Below, in pieces: positions 22,472 to 34,302 of a DNA stretch of 64,000 nucleotides (the stretch's first letter is position 1; each line of letters opens with the position of its first letter). The DNA comes from Mercenaria mercenaria (Eukaryota > Mollusca > Bivalvia > Venerida > Veneridae): positions 10,635,001 through 10,699,000 of the forward strand of contig NC_069376.1 in the NCBI RefSeq assembly GCF_021730395.1. The letters are read 5' to 3'. The position numbers and the translations under genes were made by a program. Below the pieces are notes generated by a model, which did not search any database, was not told where the DNA came from, and saw only the letters and a program-made list of their open reading frames with translations.

Positions 22472-22941
22472 CAGCGCCACCACTACTGTATAGCGCCATC
22501 ACTAGAGTTATAGCGCCACCACTTTTTAAAATCCTGGTATATTACTTCTAACCCGAGATTCTATTATTCATGGTGTGTGCGTATATAATCATTTATCATT
22601 TCTACACCATTTGCATGCGCAGGTATGCTCTTACAGTGTGTCTATTCATCGGAATGGTATCCGAATACTGGCCGATATGAAAATGTGCCACTGTCAGATT
22701 CGGGAGAAAAGCTCCTGACACCACAATTTGCATATTATTTTAATGAAATCACAGCCAACCTGTAGTAAAAGTGTTCTTACACGGAACTACATTCTCCGAT
22801 TTTCGAAGAAAGTTCTATCAATGAAAATATAAGATAAAATATAAATTTTACTCACGTGTTTACAAGTAGAAACGGGCGATAGCTGCACCACGGAAATGTC
22901 GATAGCTCTTTTCCTTATCACCACAATTTGGTGGTGGCGCT
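22472..22941. repeat. Inverted AGCGCCACCAC words bounding about 470 bp
   Basis: AGCGCCACCAC occurs at 22472 and 22512, with a variant AGCGCCATCAC at about 22492, and its complement GTGGTGGCGCT at 22931-22941. This may be a small TIR element with repeated left ends; no target duplication is clear. Confidence 0.45.
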
Positions 22942-22958
22942 AGCGTTTAGTAGCCGTG

Positions 22959-23496
22959 TGTTATGAAGTTTTATTTAAATAGCCCAAACTACTTCCTAGA
23001 TATGTTTCCGGACGGACGGATTAGTGTGAACTTTGTCAAATTATATAAAGTTTCTTCATGAACTCTTTCAGTAAATATTTTCAAAAATAGTTCTGACAAT
23101 GTCTTTTTGGTGTTTTTTGACCAAAATGTGCTTATTTTTTATTTTTGCTTTTCTGAGGTTTCATGTTGTCTATGAATATCGATGTACTGTTTTGGTAGGC
23201 AGACGATTATTACCTTGCATAAACCTTTCAGTTAATATTTCATAGGGTTTCTGGCCTTACATTACCATTTTCCCAATCCCTGTACCTAAATAAAACTGAA
23301 GTATGACCATAACTTTACGAATAAACGCAATTTTCTAAAACTAACATTAATTCCTTACATAACTTAATGTTTTGTAGTGTGTGTCATGTACAAACATTGT
23401 TTTGTTCTGGTTGTTAACTGTTTAGTGTTAAGTATTAAGTGCTGTAACATTTCATGTGTGATGAAATGGTTGTAAAATAAGTTATATGATACAGTT
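22959..23496 (+). repeat. Dispersed 0.54-kb repeat, copy 1
   Basis: TGTTATGAAGTTTTATTTAA through GATACAGTT matches 55663-56198 with only a handful of differences by eye. It includes GGACGGACGGA, a pearl-type microsatellite seed. No coding frame. Confidence 0.9.
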
Positions 23497-23713
23497 AAAA
23501 CTCTGATTTATCTTATATGTTATAGTATGTTACAGTATAGTTATGTTCTCCCAGTAAAAAAACAAAAATAATGCTCAAAATAGCTATCATAGCACCATTC
23601 ACACTTGAAATTCACTAAAAATTTCATCCCGAAAACAGCCCCGTGCCCCGCCCCACAACTGCGACATCCAATTAGCTCAAAGAAAATCTCACCCAGAGCA
23701 GGCCCTGCAGTTA

Positions 23714-23903
23714 CATATATGTATCCTGTGTCAGGAAACTCGTTCTGTCTTCAAGTTCATTATACAGATCCAATGCCTGGCCAGAATTGTAACCACTGGG
23801 CATGAAGAATTTATCACTCCGAGTGAGGCTCGAACCCACATCAATGAGGAGCAAATTAAGTGATTTGAAGTCAACGACCTTAACCACTTGGTCACGGAGG
23901 CCC
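23714..23903 (-). mobile_element. SINE with Ser/Leu-tRNA-like head, tail lost
   Basis: On the minus strand the head reads GCCTCCGTGACCAAGTGGTT (A box) and TGTGGGTTCGAGCCTCACTC (B box), the mollusc SINE type also seen at 27.4-27.55 kb. The body continues to about 23714 and then loses similarity. Confidence 0.7.
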
Positions 23904-24837
23904 CTGAAATAATGTTCAGTTATGAAATAGTGCATGTGGGTTCGAGATGAATTCATACATCAAGAATGCATTTTGTTCAAATTGACACAATAGGACCTAC
24001 CTGGGAATTAAATGATGTTCTATCAATGCATGCTCATTTTTTGTCCAGAGTTCAGACAGCCATTTTCTTGCCCTACCTTCTTTATCTGAAATATCCAAAG
24101 TTTATGATTAAGCTGCAAAATGAATAAATTATAATTATGTTTTCTAGTACAGTCTGGTTACTCTCCTAGAGACCAAAAGCAAAACCAATGGAAAATAATG
24201 TGGATAAAACCTCCTACGTACTGCTTGTGGCAATGTGACTGAATGCCAACCCAGAGGTCTATGATTCAAAAGTCGCCAGTTGTGGTGAATGAATGCGGAT
24301 CTCGAACTAAAATATGGCAAGCATGAATTTTTGATATCCTGAAATTGCGGTAGCTCTGCCAATCATTTTTCTTGCTTCACCCAGAAAAATTGATAAAGCA
24401 GAGGCGTAGGGAGGATTTGAGCACTTGACAGTGGAGGGGTGATACTGGGTGAGGTATTCCGTAAAATTCACGGTAGAAGAGGTAATTGGCGCAATCTGGC
24501 GACTTTTATGGCTGAACATACTCGCTTTTTTCTTGAGTTTTCTCCCCTATAAATTACATATACTGTGTTTAAACAGTGGCAAGATGTTAGATACGGACAA
24601 TGTCTTGCCAGGGTAGAACCTGGTGTAAGCGATATGACAAGATTCTGTGTATAAATATCAGCCTCAGATGCACTTTATGATAAATAAAAGACCGATGTAT
24701 TCATTTTCAATTATATTTTCTGGCTTTTTTGAAAAATTACGAGTTCATTTTTCCACTCCTTGAAATATTGGGGCGGCGACTGCCGTCTCTGCCATCCTAG
24801 CTCCAACGCCCTTGTAAAAAGTGTAACTTTATTTTGT
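23904..24837. other. Gene-free stretch
   Basis: Mixed AT-rich sequence. Short minus-strand frames at 24144-24519 lack splice signals and domains. Confidence 0.45.
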
Positions 24838-25160
24838 AGGGATAACGGGCTAGGGTACAAACCAATCCCTCAGGATTCTGCAGATGTTATAACACGAAAA
24901 ATGATATTTATGCTCATTTATGTTATATGACAATGTCATTAAATATCTTAATTTTTGTCGTATTTTTATGTATTTGTAAAATGTCATTGAATATGTTTTG
25001 CGTAAAAATAGGCGTTTAATAATCAAATAAAACGGTTTCAAACAGTTTCAGAAAAGAACATGCGCTGACGCTATTCTAGCATAAAACGAGTAAAAACCAA
25101 GTAACACACCCTTTTCTCCCCCGAAAAGTGACAATAACAGCAGTTATATGCTAGAATGTC
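24838..25160 (-). mobile_element. MITE family J/K, copy 1 (reverse, rearranged)
   Basis: Shares GTAGGGATAACGGGC, TTCTGCAGATGTTATAACAC and GACAATAACAGCAGTTAT with the copies at 28.5-29.0 kb and 41.9-42.3 kb. At 25068-25157 a sub-palindrome is bounded by ATTCTAGCATA and its complement, suggesting a smaller J unit beside the K arms. Confidence 0.7.
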
Positions 25161-26978
25161 ATGTATGAAATTACTTAACTGGTTGGAGCAGACACTACTG
25201 GTCAATTCATTTGATTGTGTGAATGTTTAGCTATATCTATATTCATGTTCAAACACACATCAGACCATGTGACTATAACCAAGGTGGTATGCACCCGAAC
25301 CCAACTAAAACCTCCACACGCCACTATATACAGAAACCCACATACTGGATCCGCCCCTGCTGGTCACTGGTCTGAGCACAGGAGCCTGAAATTCTATCCA
25401 AAAATCACGAAAAGTCTGTATATGAAAAAAGACCCCACTTCTATATAATAAAAAACTACAGGAATGAAACGCATTCACTCCCCACCCACCACGAGAAAAC
25501 AGGAAAATTTCAAAGTAAGCAGTGCGAGTGTTCTCGGGTGGCGTAATTATCGACGGTGCCTATACCACGTGACTTTTATGGCTATGTGTGGGTATAAAAA
25601 ACATAAACAGCCGTCGATTCAAGGAACATTTTTCATGATAACTTTCTTAATCCTGCACCAATTTTATTCAAATAAAGACGAGGGCCCGGCCATAAGAAAG
25701 ATACAATCACGGCCCATCAGTTTGAGAAGAATAAATTCGTATTTTTGTCGAAAAGTGCAACCGCACATTTTTCAGTCAGATTGCCGACGTGCTATGTGTG
25801 GGTGCATTCTGTTAAAATCGTTTATAAAACTCTTAAAAATGCGTTCAGCGACAGGGCAAATGGAACCGAGAATGTAATTTTACCTTGTTTGACAGTTGCA
25901 AAATGATCGTTAAGAAATATAGCGTATTCCTCTCGTTTTTTAAATAAATAAAAACATGCTATGTGTGGGTGCCGCTAAATTTATGCTATGTGTGGGAGTA
26001 AACTCATAAAAATGATACCGTTGCTTGAGATACTTGCACTTAGTGAGTTTTAACTTACTCGTGTTACGTTCATAGAAATGAGTATCCATCTAGCATAACT
26101 GATCTTTTTTATTTTTTTTAGAAAGTCGCTGTGTTATAGAGAATAGCGCGTCAGATTCATTGTTGTTATTGATTACGAGCGCGTGTTATCAAACATAATT
26201 ATTTAAACGTTAAAACTCGGAAATATGTTTGAAGTAAAATTTATGAAAAAGTTATTTCCAATCTCCTTCAGTTGTATGAAAGTGTTGTGTTTTTTTTTTT
26301 ATCTTGATGCATAAACAACGTTTTTCATAAACACGCAATTGAATCAGTGTCCCTAAGGTAGTTTTAAAGGGCAGTATGTGTGACAATATAGTGTAGAGCA
26401 CATACCGTAGCCTTTGATGCTGCTCCATTGTAACTTCCACTGCTCACCTAGTTCGTGGTTAGTTGCAGCTAAAATGGTATTTATTGTAGCTTTGCGCTAT
26501 ACGTTTGAAACAACACAAATTACTACTATTACAGGGTTGTAGTTCAAACCACTTTTCAAGCATAAAGAAAGGGCTTCAATCCCTCCAACGAAAGTAAAGT
26601 ACCTGCGATAATGCATGTAAAAAACTGCTATTAAATTCATACCACACACATAACGCATGGAGTCATTTCATCAGAGTCGTTATTCATACTTAGATCACTG
26701 TACGTCAGTATTGCGTCTTAACTGTTCACACGAAAATATAAACACATAGTTAAGAAATGATATTTTGACAAAAGTTTATATACAGAAACAGTAAAAAGGT
26801 AAGACAATACGGTGAACTCTTCCGTGCCAAACAACAAAGTGAATCATATTGCATGGAGAGTTTACTTGCCTGATTACCCATTTTACTATTGAAAATATTT
26901 TGTATATAAACAATGTTCAAAATATCGTCTGTGAATATAACTAATATTAGGATTGACATGTATGTTGTGATGCAGTAA

Positions 26979-27552
26979 GTTTGTTTGTTTATTCGTTTGA
27001 TTCAACGCCCTGTTTCAACAGTCGGAGTCATATGAAGTTTTTGAAGTTTGAAGTTTATTCAAATATATTCCACTGGGCTATAAGCCCACGGTGGCACACA
27101 TATACATAATATAAACGAACAGTGGTGATATACAATATATATGGGAAAGTAAGACAAACATAATTTTCACAAATATATAAAAACGTTACGAAACAGAAAG
27201 TTGTATACCAAAAAACAAATCTATGACATCATATAGAGAAATGCATAAAACACTGGCCGTATATGTTTGATATCCCAAATTGATCAGTTAGATCTATCAA
27301 TTTAATGAATTCCATATACATAATTATTTACAACTTAAATATAATTATAATATGACATATGAGGCGGCAGTTCACCTAACCATCGTTCCTGGGAAGTACC
27401 AGTATACTAGACTCCCATCCTCCGTAAGCAACTGCATACTTTCTCACATAAAGAGACATAGTGGGTAGCTGGGGCTCGAACCTACGGTCCTCTATCAATG
27501 AGAGGTTACAGTGGTTTGAAGTCAGCGACCTTAACCACTCGGCCACGGAGGC
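26979..27552 (-). mobile_element. SINE interrupted by a LINE 3' end
   Basis: On the minus strand the tRNA-like head GCCTCCGTGGCCGAGTGGTT starts at 27552, with B box GTAGGTTCGAGCCCC. The body runs to 27356, breaks, and resumes at 27028 through GGGCGTTGAATCAAACG to an (AAAC)n tail at about 26979. It lies in the spacer of the 5.1-kb foldback. Confidence 0.8.
27036..27355 (-). mobile_element. 320-bp LINE 3' end inserted in the SINE
   Basis: Exact 7-base repeats CATATGA (27029-27035 and 27356-27362) flank the insert. On the minus strand the insert ends ATAAACTTCAAACTTCAAAA, a short-repeat tail of the kind some LINEs use. No reverse-transcriptase frame remains. Confidence 0.7.
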
Positions 27553-27740
27553 AGGTCACAGTAGATAAGTATAATGGAGTGTCCTTTATCACTAACAAAG
27601 TAGAAGACAATCAAAATACTGGTAAAATTATGTCTGTTAGATCATTTTAAGAGAAGTTCCTTGGACAGTTCACCCCCTTCATAACAAACAATTTTATTCT
27701 TAATTTGTTTGATAATTTCTTTGGAGCCTTATTTTCTGCA

Positions 27741-27981
27741 ATGGTCTTGTTAGAATGAATGTAGGCGCTTACAAAACCAACACAAAAAAGCAAAAGCTAT
27801 GATAGATATTATCTCACAACAGACCTGTGACGAACTCTTCTAAAATCACAAACTGAAATTTTAATTATCAAGAAATGTAATTGATTGAGTGTTTCTTTAA
27901 AATTATTTGGCTGTACTTTTAGCGATAGGCACGCTACAGATTGGTTTTGTAAGCGCCTAAATTCATTCCAACAAGACTGCG
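27741..27981. mobile_element. Small foldback, about 240 bp
   Basis: GTCTTGTTAGAATGAATG plus TAGGCGCTTACAAAACCAA at the left is complementary, with few mismatches, to the right end near 27940-27981. Arms are about 38 bases around a 160-base AT-rich centre. Confidence 0.65.
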
Positions 27982-28539
27982 CCCTCGTGATATAATTCCT
28001 TTGCATCTGAATTCCAAACAATGATTTATTCAGCGACAAATCACTGGATGAGATATATTATTTCTTAAATAGACTAGCGGCTCTGATGAAATGACTCCAT
28101 GTGTTATGTGTGTGGTATGAATTTAATAGCAGTTTTTTACATGCACTACCGCAGGTACTTTACTTTCGTTCGAGGGATTGAAGCCCTTTCTTTATGCTTA
28201 AAAAGTGGTTTGAACTACAACCCTGAAGTAGTAGTAATTTGTGTTGTTTCAAACGTATAGCGCAAAGCTACAATAAATGCCATTTTAGCTGCAACTAACC
28301 ACGAACTAGGTGAACAGTGGAATTTACAATGGAGCAGCATCCAAGGCTACGATCTATGCTCTACACTATATGTCACACATACTGCCCTTTAAAACTACCT
28401 TAGGGACACTGATTCAATTGTGTGTTTATGAAAAACGTTGTTATGCATCAAGATAAAAAAAAACACACTTCAACACAACTGAAGGAGATTGGAAATAACT
28501 TTTTCATAAATTTTACTTCAAACATATATCAGAGTTATA

Positions 28540-28990
28540 ACGTTATTCTAGCATAAAACTGCTGTTATTGTCACTTTTCGGGGGTGTTTTAACAGGAGAG
28601 AAAATGTGTGTTAACAGAGAGATTCTCGCGCTCACGTGCTGTTATAACACCTTTATATATATATATATGCACGTTCCATGGCAGAGCATAACGCATTACC
28701 TGATTACAGCCCAAAACGGATAATTCAAAATGAATGACGTCAACGTGACAAAACAACGTAGACTTTACCGCGCATTTCATGGAAATTCAATGACATTGAG
28801 GAACAATATATTCATTTCCCGTTTTAACGCGTTTTATTCTAGAATAGCGTTAGCGCATATTCTTTTCGTGTTATAACATCTTTAGAATCCCTTGAGAATC
28901 GTTGGTACCCTCGCCGTAACGGGCTCGGTACCAACCAATCCTCGAGATTCTGCAGATGTTATAACACGAAAAAATATGCGTTATCCCTAC
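28540..28990 (+). mobile_element. MITE family J/K, copy 2, inside the right foldback arm
   Basis: Begins ATTCTAGCATAAAACTGCTG and ends GCGTTATCCCTAC. The left foldback arm lacks this sequence at the mirror site (about 26195-26215), which shows it is an insertion. The right third (28852-28983) is a near-perfect hairpin with about 55-base arms through TTTTCGTGTTATAACATCT and GGTACC. Confidence 0.75.
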
Positions 28991-29643
28991 AAAGATGTTT
29001 GATAACACGCGCTCGTAATCAATAACAATAATGAATCTGACGCGCTATTCTCTATAACACAGCGACTTTCTAAATAAATATAAAACAGATCAGTTATGCT
29101 AGATGGATACTCATTTCTTCTATGAACGTAACACGAGTAAGTTAAAACTCACTAAGTGCAAGTATCTCAAGCAACGGTATCATTTTTATGAGTTTACTCC
29201 CACACATAGCATAAATTTAGCGGCACCCACACATAGCATGTTTTTATTTATTTAAAAAACGAGAGGAATACGCTATATTTCTTAACGATCATTTTGCAAC
29301 TGTCAAACAAGGTAAAATTACATTCTCGGTTCCATTTGCCCTGTCGCTGAACGCATTTTTAAGAGTTTTATAAACGATATTAACAGAATGCACCCACACA
29401 TAGCACGTCGGCAATCTGACAAAAAAATGCCCGGTTGCACTTTTCGACAAAAATACGAATTTATTCTTTTCAAACTGATGGGCCGTGATTGTATCTTTCT
29501 TATGGCCGGGCCCTCGTCTTCATTTGAATAAAAGTGGTGCAGGATTAAGAAAGTTATCATGAAAAATGTTACCTGAATCGACGACTGTTTATGTTTTTTA
29601 TACCCACACATAGCCATAAAAGTCACGTGGTATAGGCACCGTG

Positions 29644-30338
29644 TAAAGGCAACTAAAATATATGCGTGACTGTGCTTACTGGTCGCTTCACCGTATTAAC
29701 TAACACGAAATCAACGATTTCAACAACATTTCGTTCATCGTCCAAACCATTGCGTGACGTCACACCTTCATGTATAGTTCTGCGCCGGAGAGAATACAAA
29801 ATAATTTCAAGAACCAGGTAAAAAATATCTGTATATGTCATGTTTTATTATTAGTATTTCTTTCAATAAATATTATATCTTTGAATTTCTTTAACCATTA
29901 AATAATAAAAGAATTAGGCATATCATGTTGGAAAAAACCCATTATGGGAACTAACTCTAGCATTGACAAAAGAGTGGAAGTAACTCAACCATTGACGGAA
30001 GCAGCGCATAACAGAAAAAAAGAATATCATCCTGCTCAGCTACGCTTGGTGATACGGAATGAGTTTTCTGATATCAAATATTAATTGTGTTGTAAATGAC
30101 AAATGACATTGTTTACACGATGCTGTTCTGTTCTGTTCTGAATTGTGTACGGATCGGACCGGATATTGGCATTTACACAAAAGCATTATTAACTCCGGTG
30201 CAGAAATATAATGAAGGTGTGACGTCACGCAATGGTTTGGACGATGAACGAAATGTTGTTGAAATCGTTGATTTCGTGTTAGTTAATACGGTGAAGCGAC
30301 CAGTAAGCACAGTCACGCATATATTTTAGTTGCCTTTA
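29644..30338. mobile_element. 695-bp foldback MITE with about 147-bp TIRs
   Basis: TAAAGGCAACTAAAATATAT at the left and its complement at the right start arms (29644-29790 and 30193-30338) that are nearly identical. The left arm of the big foldback shows the empty site (GCACCGTCGATAATTACGCC, mirror of 25547), so this is a clean insertion. No clear target duplication. Confidence 0.85.
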
Positions 30339-30517
30339 GATAATTACGCCACCCGAGAACACTCGCACTGCTTACTTTGAAATTTTCTTGTTTTCTCGTG
30401 GTGGGTGGGGAGTGAATGTGTTTCATTCCTGTAGTTTTTTATTATATAGAAGTGGGGTCTTTTTTCATATACAGACTTTTCGTGATTTTTGGATAGAATT
30501 TCAGGCTCCTGTGGTCT

Positions 30518-31270
30518 GGGTGGGTGGAGACAGATTAATTTTTAACCCCGATCATAACGCAAGCAATGAAAAAAAAATGATGCAATATAGATCTATATAA
30601 TGCAATCCAATATTAAAACAAGTAGCTGTAGACGAAACATACCTCAAGAATGTTAAATGTCCTGCGTTGAAACTGAATAAATCCGCATGTAGATCTATCT
30701 ACATTTTGTGTAACGCTATGTAGATAAACACCACTATCTCCGACCTGTTGTCAACGAGTCTTTGATTGGTCGTTATTGCGTCACCAATAATTTCACAGCA
30801 CAGTATTTGAAGATGCTTTACAAAATCACGTATCAGTTGGGCTACTGCCATTTTCAGAAAAGCTCACCGAATGGGCGTTTACATCAAACGCAGGTAGTTA
30901 ATGACGTAACTGTCACTCTGGTTATCGCGTGTAGTTTGCTCCGCCAAGAAGTGTATTTCTATAATTATATTGATCGCAGTAGTTTAAATGTCGAAAAAAA
31001 TGATGTAAAGGGTTAGGTACAAAAGTAAATTAGGCCCTACATCTACGGGACTTTATTTCAAGATAATCCTGCATAATACATACACAGAGCTCTACATGTG
31101 TATGACACGTCCGCAGCATTAGTCTGACTCCCTGGCTGCATGGTTAATTTTTTATATAAATAAGAAAATCTTAAGCCTCTAAAATAGCACTAAGCACATA
31201 TTATCTGATGTCTGAACCATACATCGGAGCCAGGGGCAATTAGAAATGTCAATGTAGAAACAACCTACAG
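30518..31270. other. Gene-free stretch
   Basis: No exon supportable. An inverted pair of GGAGCCAGGG words lies at about 31122 and 31228. Confidence 0.45.
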
Positions 31271-31287
31271 GAGTTACTTCCCTCTTT

Positions 31288-31690
31288 ATGCTGTTCGCTT
31301 TCAAAGCCTATTGCAATTAGAGAAACTGTTAGGAAACTTGGATGCGCAGTCTGGTCATGATCCATGCTGTTCGCTTTCAAAGCCTATTGCAATTAGAATA
31401 ACTGTTAGGAAACTTGGAAGCACAGTCTGGTCTGGATCCATGCTGTTCGCTTTCAAAGCCTATTGCAATTATAGAAACTGTTATGAAACGGATGCGCAGT
31501 CTGGTCTGGATCCATGCTGTTCGCTTTCAAAGCCCATTGCAATTAGAGAAACTTTTAGGAAACTTGGATGCGCAGGCTGGTCTGGATCAAGACCAGACTG
31601 TTCGCTTTCAAAGCCTATTGCAATTAGAGAAACTGTTAGGAAACTTGGATGCGCATGCTGGTCTGGATCCATGCTGGTCGCAAACGCACA
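31288..31690 (+). repeat. 76-bp tandem repeat (TGCTGTTCGCTTTCAAAGCC)
   Basis: About five units with TTGGATGCGCAGTCTGGTC, GGATCCATGCTGTTCGC and GCAATTAGAGAAACTG. The unit is not a multiple of three, so the 170-codon open frame at 31311-31823 shifts peptide register and is not a gene. A related single unit lies near 53700-53780. Confidence 0.85.
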
Positions 31691-31846
31691 GTGTTGGTTT
31701 TCACATAGAACGGCTCAATTTGACGTTGTTGTTGTTCTGTCTGGCGAACACAATGGCCGGGAAACTAATGGTAATGTTAAATGCCTCAAAATATTTATAA
31801 TATTTTTTCTTGTTTACAAATGAAAACAAATATAATGTAAACATAA

Positions 31847-31970
31847 ACAAGGAGCTGCGTTCAATAAACGCTTGATGCCCTTCAAGGGGTTTAAGTTATA
31901 TGGAGCGGACACAATTGTTACGGGCGGACAGCGACTATTCCTATTAACCCCCACCACTCGTGGCAGTGGA
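31847..31970 (+). repeat. Pearl-like left end (AACAAGGAGCTGCGTTC)
   Basis: AACAAGGAGCT precedes the small hairpin GCGTT-CAATA-AACGC and GATGCCC. The same end recurs at 54101 (GACAAGGAGCTGCCGTTC). No array or right end follows here, so only a fragment remains. Confidence 0.5.
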
Positions 31971-32681
31971 TACAATTACAAAGTTACAAATTCTAAAAAG
32001 CCTTTCAAATTTATAAACAAATTTTATTTCTATATTGTTGGTACATTGAAAAAAACCAACGTATTCAAGTCGATGGCTTTGCAGACTTTCTAACAAAATG
32101 TTTGTGAACTGACCAATCAATCTGTGCAGACCTGGAAGACAAAAAAGTGTAATTATTTTCCAGCATGTATACAAAAGAAGTGGGCAATGATGGCTCTATA
32201 TCGCTAACCTGAGTTTATTTGCTTGTGGGGGTAAAAGTTGGGTAAGACATTAGGGAATTATGTGACATGACAATTTATTTTATGCTAACTGATGGAAATA
32301 CTGTGTTTTATCAGTGAGATACAATCCATACCACTCACTGCATATCACTCGCAGTACATGCCGATCTACTTGTACATTGTGTATGAATTTTAAATTATTT
32401 GCTTTAAACAGAATGAAAATTGTAGTCGCACTTTGTTCTTTATAGTATATTTCTCGATTCAAATTATTTTACTTAATGAAAATTTCGTAACGTTATGCAG
32501 CGAAAAAAAAATAAAATGGAACTGTATGTCGTGTGCATCTTTCTAACATCACAACACGTGTGACGCAATGTCTGTTTACGGGCGTCTGTTTCCCACGCCG
32601 AGATTAAAATTTGACGCAAAATGCACATCTCAACATATTTAGGCATCAAATAAAAAGAAAATCTGTTGTTGTTTTTTTTTT
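31971..32681. other. Gene-free stretch
   Basis: Nothing supportable beyond AT-rich sequence. Confidence 0.4.
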
Positions 32682-32768
32682 GTGAATATGGAATATATCT
32701 CACCTCGACGTGAGAAAATTCATTTTTGAATTTTTCTCACTTCTCTGTGAGTTATATTCAATATTCAC
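32682..32768. repeat. 87-bp palindrome
   Basis: GTGAATATGGAATATATCTC at the left pairs with GAGTTATATTCAATATTCAC at the right, and CGTGAGAAAATTCA with TGAATTTTTCTCAC inside it. The loop is only a few bases. It may be a miniature foldback element. Confidence 0.75.
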
Positions 32769-32991
32769 TCAAAACAAACAAATATCCTCTATATCAAACC
32801 TGAAGATTTTTTAAAAGTTTCCAATACATAAATAAGGGGTAAAATAACCACATCTAGCTGCAATGCTTTTTGATGAAACAGAGTAATTTGTACAGTCTTC
32901 TTAAAGGGTCACCCAAGAATCATTTGTTATTTTAAAATTGAGCCTGCTATTCTGACAAGAATGTTTTACGTTTCCAATATAAACTATAGGG

Positions 32992-33560
32992 AACAAGAGT
33001 GGCAGACTGACTGTCACAAAATATACCCATCATAAAATTTGGCCTAATTCAAGGGCCATAAGGGTGATTTGGCTGATTATCGATCTTGACCAAGGTTTTT
33101 TGCCCACAAACATTTTCTGCAAGTTTGGTGAAGTTCGGACGAAAATTGATCGACTTAGCAGATAAGGCTAAATTTGCAGATTTTGAGTAATTCGATGGCC
33201 ATAATCCAAGAGTGCCTAGGGCAATTTGGCTGTTTATCGAACTTGGCTGAGATATTATACTGACAAACATTATCTGCAGTCTGATGAAGATAAGATGAAA
33301 ACTGTTTGACTTAGAGGGTGGACAGGCTAAAACTGCATATGTTGAGTAATTCAAGGGCCATAACCCAAGAGCGCCTGGAGCAATTTTGCTGGTTATCGAA
33401 CTTTGAATTATTATGCCCACAAACATTGTCACCAAGTTTGGTGAGGATTGGATGAAAACTGCTTGACCTAGAGAGCAGACATGCTTTTTGGACAACGAGC
33501 GCCCACTGCCACAAGTGTTCACATAATACGCCCTGCTCTATCAGAGACGGGCGTATAAAA
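32992..33560 (+). mobile_element. Pearl-like element, GGGCGTAT type
   Basis: Left end AACAAGAGTGGCAGACTG followed by TGTCACAAAATATACCC; right end GAGACGGGCGTATAAAAA. Inside are three units of about 150 bases with TCAAGGGCCATAA and GGTTATCGAACTT. The ends match the family at 47471 and 51748. Confidence 0.75.
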
Positions 33561-34302
33561 ATAGCTACACCTTCTGGCAGCCATTTTGTTTTTGACAAAT
33601 CAAAATAATTTAAACAATCTTTGTACAGTGTTACACAAGGTCCATATTCCTTAAAATTATTTTCAATTCATACAAGAAGATTTTTTTAAGTTTCCACCAC
33701 ACATATATTCATCAACTCCACCAAAAGGTATCAGAAGAGATGTTGTTTAAAGAAAGTATAGACGGACGGATCGGACAGCGATCGATCACAATTGCTCACC
33801 CCGTATACTGGTAGAAATTAAAGACTAAACCAAATATTGCTGAGCAACTTAACTTTGTAAATCCCCATAAAGACTTGTGAAACATTTGTAGTGCGTATCA
33901 GTTCACTACACTGAACATTTTTGTGAAGTTTTAATATATTCTCATTAGTTGTTAACGGGTAAAATAACAAAAAAAAAACTTCACTTAATCACGATGCTGA
34001 TGAAGATGCCAAAAAATGGGTGATGTGTTCTTCAAATAGCTTAGAATTATCCCATCTTTAACATCTAGAATATGCACAACTACAACACAGGCTTACTACT
34101 ATAAAAGTTCATTCATATCCTAGCTGACTTGGTCAAATTTTATTAAAGCGACATTATGCACATCTTAATGTACAAAGTGTGTTTTTAGTGAATGTTTTAT
34201 AACAGCAATTTTCGGTTGCTGTGCATTTAGATGTGCTAAATTAACGACAATGCCACATAAATATTTGGAGCGGATCCTTTAGAAAAAAAATCAGACCAAC
34301 AA
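33561..34302. other. Gene-free stretch
   Basis: AT-rich; includes GACGGACGGATCGGACAGCG at about 33760-33780, a stray pearl-type microsatellite. Confidence 0.4.

Larger units (their letters stand above)
25377..30517. mobile_element. 5.1-kb foldback element with about 1.3-kb inverted arms
   Basis: The left arm (25377-26684) and right arm (28076-30517) are inverted copies along their whole shared length, from ACAGGAGCCTGAAATTCTAT at the outer edge to GACTCCATG(C/T)GTTATGTG and ATCAGAG at the inner edge. The right arm is longer only because two other elements (28540-28990 and 29644-30338) interrupt it. The arms have clear substitutions relative to each other, so this is not a simple assembly hairpin. 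Frames such as 25464-25877 and 29318-29626 are mirror copies with no domain I recognise. The element may be a non-autonomous DNA transposon with long TIRs or an old inverted duplication. Confidence 0.8.

Noticed and set aside
25464-25877. 137-codon frame mirrored at 29318-29626
   Set aside because: Both copies are arms of the foldback; similarity reflects the inverted repeat. No domain, and codon positions do not appear favoured.
31311-31823. 170-codon open frame
   Set aside because: It is produced by a 76-base tandem repeat; the peptide changes register between units.
33049-33522. 157-codon minus-strand frame
   Set aside because: It lies within pearl-like array units and repeats with them; no protein character.
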